Shown here: in pieces, positions 9,954-18,047 of the stretch | Numbering within the stretch: the stretch's first letter is position 1 | Layout of the letters: each line of letters opens with the position of its first letter | NCBI GenBank assembly: GCA_051010195.1 | Contig: JBPCVV010000014.1 | Span: forward strand, 1-33,431 | Source of the DNA: Anderseniella sp051010195 | Lineage (GTDB): Bacteria; Pseudomonadota; Alphaproteobacteria; Rhizobiales; Aestuariivirgaceae | Reading direction: 5' to 3' | DNA: 33,431 bases | Program-made: the position numbers and the translations under genes | The notes under the pieces: model-generated | The model's input: only the letters and a program-made list of their open reading frames with translations | Databases searched by the model: none | What the model was told of the DNA's origin: nothing

Positions 9954-10130
9954 TACAACCTCCTTATGGCATATCCGGCTGTACAGCCCGCAACTGCAGC
10001 GCTGAAATCTGGATATCCGGTTCTGGATTCTGGGCTTGCGCCCCACTCTTGTTGTTCCCTGTCCGGCCACTGAAAAATGCCGCAATCAGCCAACACTCGT
10101 GAACCACTGGTCAAACAGGATGCTTCCTGC

Positions 10131-10161
10131 CAGATATAGTGATCGTTTTTTCCATAACAAG
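10131..10161 (-). promoter_or_regulatory. RpoH (sigma-32) heat-shock promoter of clpB
   Basis: On the minus strand CTTG (10158-10161), a 17-bp spacer and ACTATATCTG (10131-10140) match the alphaproteobacterial RpoH consensus CTTG-N17/18-CYTATNTNNG at all fixed positions but the first C of the -10. Transcription would start near 10124 and give a leader of about 170 nt before clpB ATG. It lies 18 bp from the start of the divergent MOSC gene. Confidence 0.65.
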
Positions 10162-10178
10162 ATTCGGACGATCCAATA

Positions 10179-10952
10179 ATGACCGGCAAGATCACCATCT
10201 GCGCATTGAACACTTTTCCGGTGAAGGGCATGTCGGTTCAGACCCACCAGTCCGTTCAGCTCAGTGCGGGTGAGAACCTGCCGTTTGACAGAAGCTGGGC
10301 CATTGAAGCCGGCTCCAGGAAATTTGATGCCGCCGCGCCGGCATACCTGCCCAAGACCGCCTTCACCCAGTTGATGAGCCACGAGAAGATCGCCGCTCTT
10401 GATACAAGCATGGACGTGTCCGGCAGCAATCCGGTTTTGACCATCAGCCGCAAGGGAAAACAGGTGGCGCGCGGCGACCTCTCGACCCCGGTCGGGCGGC
10501 AAATCATCGAGCAGTTCATGGCCGCCTACATGAAAAATGAACTGCGTGGCAATCCGCGCGTGGTTCATGCCGACTGTCATCATTTCACCGATGTCCCGGC
10601 GAAGTTCATTTCAATCCTGAATCTGGCAAGTGTCAGGGAAGTTGAACGCGTGGTCGGAAAACCGCTCGATCCATTGCGGTTTCGCGCCAACATTCATATT
10701 GACGGCGCTGAGGCCTGGGAGGAGTTCAGCTGGCTCAGCAAGACGCTTCATGTGGATGGTACACCGGCGTTTCGTGTCGCCGAGCGCATCCAGAGATGCG
10801 CGGCCACCAGTGTAAATCCGCAAACGGCCGAACGCGACATCAACCTGCCGCGTACCCTGATGTCGGCCTTCCAGCATGATGACTGCGGCATTTATGTAAG
10901 CGCAACCGCCGACTGCATGCTGAAAACCGGTCAACAAATCACAATTACTTAA
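10179..10952 (+). CDS. MOSC-domain protein (molybdenum cofactor sulfurase C-terminal family)
   Basis: The 257-residue product has an N-terminal MOSC beta-barrel part (FPVKGMSVQ, then LPFDRSWAIE) and a MOSC domain (about 130-255) with RFRANIHIDG, the conserved cysteine Cys207 in IQRCAATSVNP, and a following DINLPRTL. Relatives include YcbX and mARC, which handle molybdenum cofactor and reduce N-hydroxylated compounds. Here there is no ferredoxin domain and no reductase next door. The start is ATG 10179; no strong Shine-Dalgarno is visible. It is divergent from clpB and shares its upstream region with the RpoH promoter. The substrate is unknown. Confidence 0.88.
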   Translation: MTGKITICALNTFPVKGMSVQTHQSVQLSAGENLPFDRSWAIEAGSRKFDAAAPAYLPKTAFTQLMSHEKIAALDTSMDVSGSNPVLTISRKGKQVARGDLSTPVGRQIIEQFMAAYMKNELRGNPRVVHADCHHFTDVPAKFISILNLASVREVERVVGKPLDPLRFRANIHIDGAEAWEEFSWLSKTLHVDGTPAFRVAERIQRCAATSVNPQTAERDINLPRTLMSAFQHDDCGIYVSATADCMLKTGQQITIT

Positions 10953-10982
10953 AGCGCCGGGCGGGATATATGAAGCCCGCAC

Positions 10983-11083
10983 AATCGTCATTCCAGCGCA
11001 GGCTGGAATCCATCTCTGCGCGGCTACCCTGCAGTCAACTCATGTCGGACCCCAGCCTTCGCTGGGGTGCCGGGGTGATAATT
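10983..11083. repeat. REP-like element with two palindromes
   Basis: Two stem-loops of similar design stand head to tail: TTCCAGC-gcag-GCTGGAA (10991-11008) and CCCCAGC-cttc-GCTGGGG (11050-11067). They are joined by a 41-bp linker, and GTCATT lies just before the first. Paired elements starting with GTCATTCC(A/C)GC and ending with a GGGGTG stem are widespread intergenic repeats in Alphaproteobacteria. It lies between the convergent MOSC and DUF4167 genes and may serve as a transcription barrier. Only this copy is in the window. Confidence 0.65.
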
Positions 11084-11113
11084 CCCAGATTGAAAATGAA
11101 GCAGCCTGGTGAT

Positions 11114-11860
11114 CTAGGCAGCGCTGATATCTTCAGCCGCCGCGTCATCGTCGGATGAGCCAGCCTTGTCGCCGGCATCGGACGCTTCGACCGGTTTGGC
11201 CTTGCGCGCGCGCGACTGGCGTTTTGGCTTGGCTTCGGCACCATCATCACCGTCTTTGCCGGCACTGTCACTTGTTTCACGGCGCAGGAAGTCCGGTGCC
11301 TGGGCCTGCCAGTTCTCATCACTTTCCGAAGCGTTCTGCGTCTCTTCATTGCCGGTGGCAGCATCTTCGCTTTCGGCAGCAGAACGCTGGCGGCCATTAC
11401 CGCGTTGTCCACGATTGCCCCCCCGGCGGTTGTTTTGCCGGCTATTCTCCTGTCCGCCATCTTCACCGGTTGACGCCTGCTTGCCGTCACCATCTGCACC
11501 ATTGCCGGCAGCTGCTTCGCCGTCACCATCGCTGTCGTCGCGGCGTTGTTGGGCTTGCTGCGCCTGTTGTGTTTGCTGATTCTGCTGATTGAACGCTTGC
11601 GCCGCTGCTACAATCCGCAAGTAATGTTCGGCGTGCTGGAAATAGTTTTCCGCATTCACGTTTTCGCCGGAAGAAACCGCATCCCGGGCCAGCTGCAGGT
11701 ATTTGTCGGCGATTGTCTGGGCATTGCCGCGCACCTTCACATCCGGACCATTGCTTTCAAACACACGGTTGAGCGGGTTGGACTGACGCCCACCTCCGCC
11801 ACGATTTCCGCCGCCACGTCCGCGTGACCTGTTCTTATTGTGTTGTTGTCCTTGTCTCAT
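11114..11860 (-). CDS. DUF4167-containing protein, low-complexity, possibly RNA-binding
   Basis: The 248-residue product begins with an RG/GG-rich stretch (RSRGRGGGNRGGGGRQ) and then the conserved DUF4167 core (about 28-85), with NPLNRVFESNGPDVKVRG, TIADKYLQLARDA and NYFQHAEHYLRI. The remaining 160 residues are Gln/Asp/Arg-rich and low-complexity, without predicted fold. DUF4167 is common next to prmC/prfA and clpB in Rhizobiales, as here. RGG-like tails often bind nucleic acid, but no function is established for this family. The ATG at 11860 follows a CAGGTGAC stretch. Confidence 0.88.
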   Translation of the reverse strand: MRQGQQHNKNRSRGRGGGNRGGGGRQSNPLNRVFESNGPDVKVRGNAQTIADKYLQLARDAVSSGENVNAENYFQHAEHYLRIVAAAQAFNQQNQQTQQAQQAQQRRDDSDGDGEAAAGNGADGDGKQASTGEDGGQENSRQNNRRGGNRGQRGNGRQRSAAESEDAATGNEETQNASESDENWQAQAPDFLRRETSDSAGKDGDDGAEAKPKRQSRARKAKPVEASDAGDKAGSSDDDAAAEDISAA

Positions 11861-12244
11861 TCCGTGATGTCACCTGCAAAATTTATAATATACCCAGCCG
11901 GCCTGTCCTTTCGGAAACAGGAAAACCTTCAAGAAACAGCTTTCAAAGCAAATCTGCCTTGCATAACCCCTGCGATGTTTAAGCCCCGGACGCCCTGACC
12001 GCCAACAATCCGAAAATGCTACCTTCCAAGCTTCAATGCTCTGGATATCAAAATGATTTTAAGGTGCCTTGACAAGATTGGCGCATTTGCCCGCGCCAGC
12101 GATTAGTCGCTCCAAGAAGTCCTGCGCTCAATGTGAAATACACCTTGGTGTAGTCCACATCACCGCGCCACATGACCTCGCTGAAATAGAAAATAGCCGC
12201 TTGTGACCGGCATTCCAAGTATTTTTTTTACATGAAGTTTTACA
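11861..12244. other. Gene-free stretch between prmC and the DUF4167 gene
   Basis: This 384-bp stretch holds no frame I can support. It contains an AT-rich TATATTATAAA segment just upstream of the DUF4167 gene (about 11882-11892), which may hold that gene's -10. There is an operator-like palindrome TACACC-tt-GGTGTA (12139-12152), a small hairpin AGCGA-ttag-TCGCT (12098-12111), and a weak stem AAGTTT ... AAACTT (about 12236-12256) at the end of prmC. None is assigned a function. Confidence 0.4.
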
Positions 12245-13114
12245 TCAACAAACTTTGAAACCCGCGCATCGGATTATACCGGCCAGATCACGCACCAGGC
12301 CGGTACTGTCATCGATCAGCGCCAACCCCGCCTGCGCAGCAATCTCCACAACTGCCTCATGCTGGCCCTTGCCGAATTCAACCACCACATGCCCTTCGGG
12401 CTGCACCAACGCGGCCGCCTCCGGAAGTATCGCCTTATACGCATCGAGCCCATCTGCACCTCCATCCAGGGACAGTCCGGGATCATGGTCACGAACATCT
12501 GCTGCGAGCCCGGCCATCTCGTGACCGGCAATGTAAGGCGGGTTTGATATCACCAGGTCAAACGGGCCGCTCACACCGTTCGCCCAATTCGTGCACATAG
12601 TTTCAAGACGCTCCTCAACTCCATGCGCCGTGGCGTTGCTGCGGCAAACCTCCAGGGCCGCATCGGAAATGTCAGTGGCAACGCCAGTGAAGGACGTCAG
12701 TTCGGCCAGAAGCGTTATGGCAACCACACCCGTACCGGTCCCGATGTCGAGCACCCGCCCCTGCCGCCCGGCCGGCAGTCCGCGCAGCAACCGCATGCCT
12801 GTTTCAACCAGCACCTCGGTATCCGGGCGCGGATCAAGCGCTGCCGGTGCAACCTTAAACCGGCGCCCGAAAAATTCCTTGTGCCCGATCAGCCGCGATA
12901 CCGGTTCCCCGGCCTTGCGGCGATCAACCATTTCATCAATGTGCAGGACTTGTTGGTCTGACACGGGCGTTTGCGGTCGTGCAATCAGGTCGATATCACT
13001 CAGCCCGGTTGCGTGGCAGATAATCAGCCGCGCGTCGAGCATGGCTGTTTCGATGTCACAGGCCCGCAATCTGGCGGCGATTTCAAGGTGCAGCCTGGCA
13101 ACCTCAAGCGGCAT
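12245..13114 (-). CDS. prmC: Peptide chain release factor N5-glutamine methyltransferase PrmC
   Basis: PrmC methylates the glutamine of the GGQ motif in release factors, using S-adenosylmethionine. The 289-residue product has the N-terminal helical domain, SAM motif I VLDIGTGTGVVAI (121-133), and the diagnostic NPPYI (191-195) that holds the substrate glutamine. ATG 13114 lies inside the 3' end of prfA and overlaps it by 11 bp; the frame is open further upstream but that part only shadows prfA. The coupling matches its role: its substrate RF1 is encoded directly upstream. Length is as usual for the family (about 280). Confidence 0.95.
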   Translation of the reverse strand: MPLEVARLHLEIAARLRACDIETAMLDARLIICHATGLSDIDLIARPQTPVSDQQVLHIDEMVDRRKAGEPVSRLIGHKEFFGRRFKVAPAALDPRPDTEVLVETGMRLLRGLPAGRQGRVLDIGTGTGVVAITLLAELTSFTGVATDISDAALEVCRSNATAHGVEERLETMCTNWANGVSGPFDLVISNPPYIAGHEMAGLAADVRDHDPGLSLDGGADGLDAYKAILPEAAALVQPEGHVVVEFGKGQHEAVVEIAAQAGLALIDDSTGLVRDLAGIIRCAGFKVC

Positions 13115-14186
13115 GTTCGTCGCTGTCAGTCGCCAGCAGCGTGGCCTGATGGTCGGCCACCAGGGCATCAATGATTTCGTCGAGCCCGTCGCCGGCAATA
13201 ATGGTGTCGAGTTTGTAAAGCGTGAGATTGATGCGATGGTCGCTCACCCGGCCTTGCGGATAGTTGTAGGTGCGGATGCGTTCAGAGCGATCACCGGAAC
13301 CGACCTGGCCCTTGCGGGCATCTGACCGTTCCTGGTCGACCCGGGTCCGTTCCATATCGTAGAGCCTGGCCAGCAACTCCTTCATGGCGCTGGCGCGGTT
13401 CTGGTGCTGGCTCTTTTCCGCCCGGACCACCACGATGCCTGACGGCACATGGGTGATGCGCACGGCAGAATCGGTCGTGTTGACATGCTGCCCGCCAGCG
13501 CCCGAGGCTCGCATCGTGTCTATGCGTATGTCCTCGTTTCGAACCTCTACATCCACCTCTTCGGCTTCCGGCAAGACGGCGACCGTGGCAGCCGATGTGT
13601 GAATACGGCCCTGCGCTTCGGTTTCCGGCACCCGTTGCACTCGGTGCACCCCGGACTCGAATTTCAGCTTGGCATAAACACCGGCGCCGGAAATGCCGGC
13701 TATGATTTCCTTGTACCCGCCCTGCTCCGCCTCGCTTTGTGACATCACCTCGACCTTCCAGCCATGCAGGCTGGCGTGCCGCTGATACATGCGGAACAGA
13801 TCACCGACAAACAATGCTGCCTCGTCACCGCCTGTGCCGGCACGGATTTCAAGTATGACATTGCGCTGATCGGCTGCGTCCTTGGGCAAAAGCTGCAACC
13901 GCAGGTCATGTTCGAGCGTTTCCAGGCGTTGTTTCAGGCCACCATGCTCAACCCGCGCCAACTCCTCCATTTCAGCATCACCGGAGCGCATCATCTCCTC
14001 GACCCCCGCCAGTTCTTCTGTCGTGGATCGCAGCGACCGGATGATCGAGACAGTCGGTTCAAGTTCGGCATACTCCTTGGACAGGCGCACGAAATCATCC
14101 CCGACAACGCCCGAGCCGAGCTCCGCCTCGATAACCTCGAAGCGTTGCAGGATCTTGTCTATCTGCGGACTATCTGAAAAGGACAT
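13104..14186 (-). CDS. prfA: Peptide chain release factor 1 (RF1)
   Basis: RF1 ends translation at UAA and UAG. The 360-residue product has the full class I release factor layout, with the catalytic GGQ at 231-233 (SGAGGQHVNTTDSAVRITH). The stop-codon-recognition PxT tripeptide is P-E-T at 187-189 in RVPETEAQGRIHTSA, where E. coli has PAT. PxT rather than SPF marks it as RF1, not RF2. Length is as usual. It overlaps prmC at its 3' end. Translation starts at ATG 14186, 136 bp downstream of the RodZ-like gene. Confidence 0.97.
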   Translation of the reverse strand: MSFSDSPQIDKILQRFEVIEAELGSGVVGDDFVRLSKEYAELEPTVSIIRSLRSTTEELAGVEEMMRSGDAEMEELARVEHGGLKQRLETLEHDLRLQLLPKDAADQRNVILEIRAGTGGDEAALFVGDLFRMYQRHASLHGWKVEVMSQSEAEQGGYKEIIAGISGAGVYAKLKFESGVHRVQRVPETEAQGRIHTSAATVAVLPEAEEVDVEVRNEDIRIDTMRASGAGGQHVNTTDSAVRITHVPSGIVVVRAEKSQHQNRASAMKELLARLYDMERTRVDQERSDARKGQVGSGDRSERIRTYNYPQGRVSDHRINLTLYKLDTIIAGDGLDEIIDALVADHQATLLATDSDEHAA

Positions 14187-14322
14187 GGCGGCAGTATCAC
14201 TGGTGAAACCAGACCTACTTCTACAACAGCACAGGCAAAAGTATAGGCAGTTTTATCATCTGCCAACGACCTGCGGTCAGGCTGAACAGCGTGACCGCAC
14301 AGATCGTTCCAAAGCGCGGATA

Positions 14323-15447
14323 TCAGCCGCCGCGGTTCATCAACTTGTTGATGTCGAGCGTGCGGTTCACCAAAACCTCGCCCGGGTTGCCCAGCGTTCC
14401 GCCGGGATTGCCGTCAATCTCGAAAGCCAGCAAGCCGCCGTCGCGGGCGATAACCACAAGGCCTTCCTGGTTGGGCACCTTGAAACGGTCGCCTGCATTG
14501 AGCGTATCGACGAGGATGGTCTTGCCCTTGCCGTCCTCGATGCGCACCCAGACCCGGTCCGATGCGCGCAGCACCAGGCGGGCATCGGTATTGTCGGCGC
14601 CGAAGATTCGACCCTTGCCGTCACGCGTTACAGGCTTGTCGACCGACTGGATAGGCTTTGTCGTCGCCGTCGTCATTTCGTCGGCAAGCGCTTCTATCTG
14701 GCCATTGTTGGCAATCAGCTTGTCGAGACCGCCCAGGCTGTCGGCGGCCTTGTCTGCTTGTTCAGCAAGCAGCGCACCGATCGGATCTTTTGCCGGGTCA
14801 ATTGCTTCTGCTAATTTGGACGCATCGCCAAGTGGTTGCTCGACCTTGCTCACATCAGATTCAATTTCGCTGCTGCCGCTTTCACCGGCCGCGATTTCAA
14901 CAGCAGAGCCCGTGTCCGGAGCCTCGGCAACCGTCCGGGTTGTATCGATATCTGGCCCCGACAGCAGCGCGTAACTGACGCCACCGAACAAAACAACACC
15001 CGCCAGTACTGAAGCCACGACACCGCCGCCGCCACCGGCGATTTCCTTGAGCCGCCGGCTCAATGGAAAATCAATGATGCGGGCGCTGCCGAGTGGTGTC
15101 GGCTTGCGCGATCCCTGTGGCTTCGGTGCACTCGATCTCGGCAGCAACTGGGCATAATGCATCATCATCGGTTGTGGATCGAAACCCAGAAACTCGGCAT
15201 AGGCGCCGACCATGCCGATGGCATCGGAGCGATGCGGCATGCGGGTCAGGTCACCACGCTCGATGGCGTCAAGATGAATGGGGTGGACCCTGATCGCCCG
15301 CGCCACGTCACGAAGACTGACCTTGCGGCGTTCGCGCTCGCGCTGCAGGAACCAGCCTGCCTCGCCGGCAGGATCTTCAGAACCATCCGGTTTGTTCCGG
15401 TAGCTCTGGTAATTGTGATCAAAATTGCCGCGCGTATGCTGGTTCAT
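14323..15447 (-). CDS. RodZ-like transmembrane helix-turn-helix protein (DUF4115)
   Basis: The 374-residue product has a cytoplasmic HTH_25-type domain (about 28-100: GWFLQRERERRKVSLRDVAR, then IRVHPIHLDAIERGD), one membrane segment (about 142-162) and a periplasmic tail. The tail ends in a DUF4115 beta domain (about 300-374: LRASDRVWVRIED, LNAGDRFKVPNQEGL). This is the layout of RodZ, which links MreB to cell-shape control. ATG 15447 is preceded by CAGGAG at suitable spacing; the frame runs to 15678 but the extra 77 residues are unlike the family. It sits between ptsP and prfA on the same strand. The family call is firm, the shape role is inferred. Confidence 0.85.
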   Translation of the reverse strand: MNQHTRGNFDHNYQSYRNKPDGSEDPAGEAGWFLQRERERRKVSLRDVARAIRVHPIHLDAIERGDLTRMPHRSDAIGMVGAYAEFLGFDPQPMMMHYAQLLPRSSAPKPQGSRKPTPLGSARIIDFPLSRRLKEIAGGGGGVVASVLAGVVLFGGVSYALLSGPDIDTTRTVAEAPDTGSAVEIAAGESGSSEIESDVSKVEQPLGDASKLAEAIDPAKDPIGALLAEQADKAADSLGGLDKLIANNGQIEALADEMTTATTKPIQSVDKPVTRDGKGRIFGADNTDARLVLRASDRVWVRIEDGKGKTILVDTLNAGDRFKVPNQEGLVVIARDGGLLAFEIDGNPGGTLGNPGEVLVNRTLDINKLMNRGG

Positions 15448-15696
15448 CGCCGGGTACTCCTGCTTGATCCGGCGCCTGTGTGCAGCGTGCGAGACCCTCG
15501 TGAAAGCACGATAGTCGATGCAACTCATACTGACATCCGGAACACTCTGGCTCCGCAACATAGCCGTTCGAAGCCCATGACTATTCGCACGCCAGAATGA
15601 ACAAACAGGGTTAGCAATTCGTGAACACCACAGCACTTTGTGCGAAAATTTGACCAGCACGGCGCAGTTTCGACTCAAGATACCGGAGGTTCAGCC

Positions 15697-15713
15697 CTAG
15701 GGTCAGGACCCTA
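15697..15713. repeat. Solo terminal-repeat copy of the MITE-like element, at the ptsP stop
   Basis: CTAGGGTCAGGACCCTA here shares its first 15 bases with the outer end of the right terminal repeat of the element at 20325-20595. It is also a self-palindrome (TAGGGTC-AG-GACCCTA). The complement of its last three bases is the TAG stop codon of ptsP. It could be a remnant left by an element, a preferred target, or a small terminator hairpin. Confidence 0.5.
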
Positions 15714-17978
15714 AAGCGGTATCTTGTGCTGCCTTGCAAACCCCACAAGCGGTTCGCGAAGCGAGCCAACATCACTGCCGAATTGCTCACGCAGGAATTC
15801 TCCGGCTTTTGCCGCATCGAGTTTCAGGAGCATCTGTTTCACAGGCCCTATCGAAGTTGGCGCCATTGAAATCGACTTGAATCCCAGCGCAATCAGCGCC
15901 ATGGCTTCCAGTGAGTTGCCGGCCATTTCACCACACAGGGTCAGTGTCGTCTCATGACGATCACAGCTTTCGCGAATCGTATCCAGAACCTTGAGCGCGG
16001 TCGGTGACAGAACATCATAACGCCCCGCCAGCCTGGGATGCTGGCGATCCGCGGCGAACATGAACTGCATCAAATCGTTGGAACCGATCGACACGAAGTC
16101 CGTATGTGGCAGCAACTGGTCCAGCTGCCAGACAAGCGCCGGCACTTCAATCATCGCACCCATCTTTATGCGCAGTGGCAGGTCATGGCCGCGATCGGCC
16201 AGGAACCGGCACTCCACATCGACCAATTCACGTGCACGCACCATTTCCGATGTCTCTGAGATCATCGGGAACATGACCCGCAACTCCTTGCCCGCTGCCG
16301 CGGATATCAGGGCACGCAACTGCAGCCGCAGCAGTGCCGGCCGGTCAAGCGCCATACGAATTGCCCGCCATCCGATCGCCGGGTTTTCTTCCTTCACCGA
16401 TGTCAGGTAGGGCAGCACCTTGTCGGACCCGATATCCAGCGTGCGGAACACCACCGGCCGGTCACCGGCACCGTCCATGATCGTGCGGTAGAATCGCTTT
16501 TGCTCGCCAAATCTCGGGAAGCGGCGCGCCAGCATGAACTGCAGCTCGGTGCGAAACAGGCCAATGCCCTGGGCGCCCGCCGCCTCCAGATGCGGCAGGT
16601 CGACAACAAGCCCGGCATTGATCGACAAGTCGATCTGGCGCCCGTCCAGCGTGACAGCAGGCTTGTCGCGCATCTTGGCATATTGCGCCTGGCGCTTGGC
16701 ATACAGCCTTACCTTTTCCGTATAGACCTGCTGCACGTCCTGGGGGGGCCGCACATGCACTTCGCCTGAACTACCGTCAATAATGATTTCCTGACCGTCC
16801 TCGGCAAGGTCCGACACCGAGCGCGCAGACCCGACGGTCGTCACACCAAGCGCACGCGCCACGATCGCCACGTGAGAGGTTGAACCGGCAGCTTCCAGCA
16901 CCAGGCCCCGCAGCCTGGACGGATCGTAGTCCAGCAGTTCCGCCGGCCCCATGGTCCGGGCCAGGACAATGGAATCCTTCGGCAGTTCGGTGCGTGAGGC
17001 CTTTTCCTCGGCCCCGGTCAGGATGCGCAATAACCGGTTGGCGATATCGTCGAGGTCATGCAAGCGCTCGCGCAGGTAAGGGTCAGACTGGCGCGCCATG
17101 CGGGCGCGCGTATCCGACTGCACCCGTTCAACGGCCGCCTCTGCCGTCAGGCCGGTGGCGACCGCTTCGCGCAGCTTGCGCAGCCAGCCCCTGTCACGGG
17201 CAAACATCCGCACTGTTTCCAGCACATCTTCAAAATCACTGTTGAACTGGCCCGGCCGCCGGTCTGCCAGCTGGTCGACCTGCGCCTGCAACTGGTTGAT
17301 GGCAACATCCAGCCGGCTGCGCTCTTCTTCCACATCCTCGGCTATGAACCGGGTTACGATCACCCGCGGCTCGTGCAGCACCACATGACCAAGCGCCACG
17401 CCGTCAACCAGACCCTCGCCGGTGATGTGGTATGATCCGGTGAGCTGAGACCCGTTGCCTGCCGCTTCCAGTTGTGACTGCACATCAGGCGTCGCGATGA
17501 CCTCTGCCAGCACCATGGCAACGGTCTGCAGGGCCTCTTCTTCCTCCTCCGCATAACTGCGCTTGACCTGATTCTGCACCACCAGGACGCCGGACACCAC
17601 ACCGTGACGCATGATCGGCACGCCAAGAAATGAAGAGTAAATCTCCTCACCTGTCTCAGGGAGATACTTGAAGGCCGGATGGGCCTGCGCATCGGACAGG
17701 GACAGCGGTTTGGCCTGGTGAGCAATGAAGCCAACGAGGCCTTCACCGGCTTGCAGGGTCGACTGGTGAACCGCGCTGGGCTTCAGTCCCTCGGACGCAA
17801 ACAGTTCCAGATCGTTATCGCCGGGGCGTATGACATAGATGGAGCATACCTCGGCCACCATGTTGGCCGCGATGAGCGAAACAATCTTGTCGAGCCTTGC
17901 CTGCGCCGCTTCCGGTCGTGCCATGACCTCGCGCATGCGTCTGAGCAAAACTCGCGGACCCTGGACTGGAAGTACCAT
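15711..17978 (-). CDS. ptsP: Phosphoenolpyruvate-protein phosphotransferase PtsP (EI-Ntr)
   Basis: This is the first enzyme of the nitrogen PTS. It takes phosphate from PEP and passes it to NPr, and signals nitrogen state through its GAF domain. The 755 residues show an N-terminal GAF domain (about 25-165: IAANMVAEVCSIYVIRPG, EGLVGFIA, SSFLGVPIM), the phospho-histidine domain with His369 in GSTSHVAIVARALG, and the C-terminal PEP-binding barrel (GIGLFRTELQFM, FRTLDIGSDK, SIGSNDLMQFMFAADR). The start at 17978 agrees with the family opening GPRVLLRRMREVM. It lies 69 bp downstream of lysC, a typical rhizobial pair. Its stop codon lies inside a repeat (15697-15713), so the last residues may be shaped by that insertion. 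Confidence 0.95.
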   Translation of the reverse strand: MVLPVQGPRVLLRRMREVMARPEAAQARLDKIVSLIAANMVAEVCSIYVIRPGDNDLELFASEGLKPSAVHQSTLQAGEGLVGFIAHQAKPLSLSDAQAHPAFKYLPETGEEIYSSFLGVPIMRHGVVSGVLVVQNQVKRSYAEEEEEALQTVAMVLAEVIATPDVQSQLEAAGNGSQLTGSYHITGEGLVDGVALGHVVLHEPRVIVTRFIAEDVEEERSRLDVAINQLQAQVDQLADRRPGQFNSDFEDVLETVRMFARDRGWLRKLREAVATGLTAEAAVERVQSDTRARMARQSDPYLRERLHDLDDIANRLLRILTGAEEKASRTELPKDSIVLARTMGPAELLDYDPSRLRGLVLEAAGSTSHVAIVARALGVTTVGSARSVSDLAEDGQEIIIDGSSGEVHVRPPQDVQQVYTEKVRLYAKRQAQYAKMRDKPAVTLDGRQIDLSINAGLVVDLPHLEAAGAQGIGLFRTELQFMLARRFPRFGEQKRFYRTIMDGAGDRPVVFRTLDIGSDKVLPYLTSVKEENPAIGWRAIRMALDRPALLRLQLRALISAAAGKELRVMFPMISETSEMVRARELVDVECRFLADRGHDLPLRIKMGAMIEVPALVWQLDQLLPHTDFVSIGSNDLMQFMFAADRQHPRLAGRYDVLSPTALKVLDTIRESCDRHETTLTLCGEMAGNSLEAMALIALGFKSISMAPTSIGPVKQMLLKLDAAKAGEFLREQFGSDVGSLREPLVGFARQHKIPL

Positions 17979-18047
17979 TAGCGCGCGGTCTCACCTTTCA
18001 ACTGTTTTCGCCAACTCATCATCAAGTTCAAATTCGCAATTCTGGCT

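Noticed and set aside
12755..12785. LPAGRQG stretch encoded by a small palindrome within prmC, considered as an inserted repeat peptide
   Set aside because: It lies in a variable loop before SAM motif I, is a single occurrence, and the protein has normal length for PrmC.
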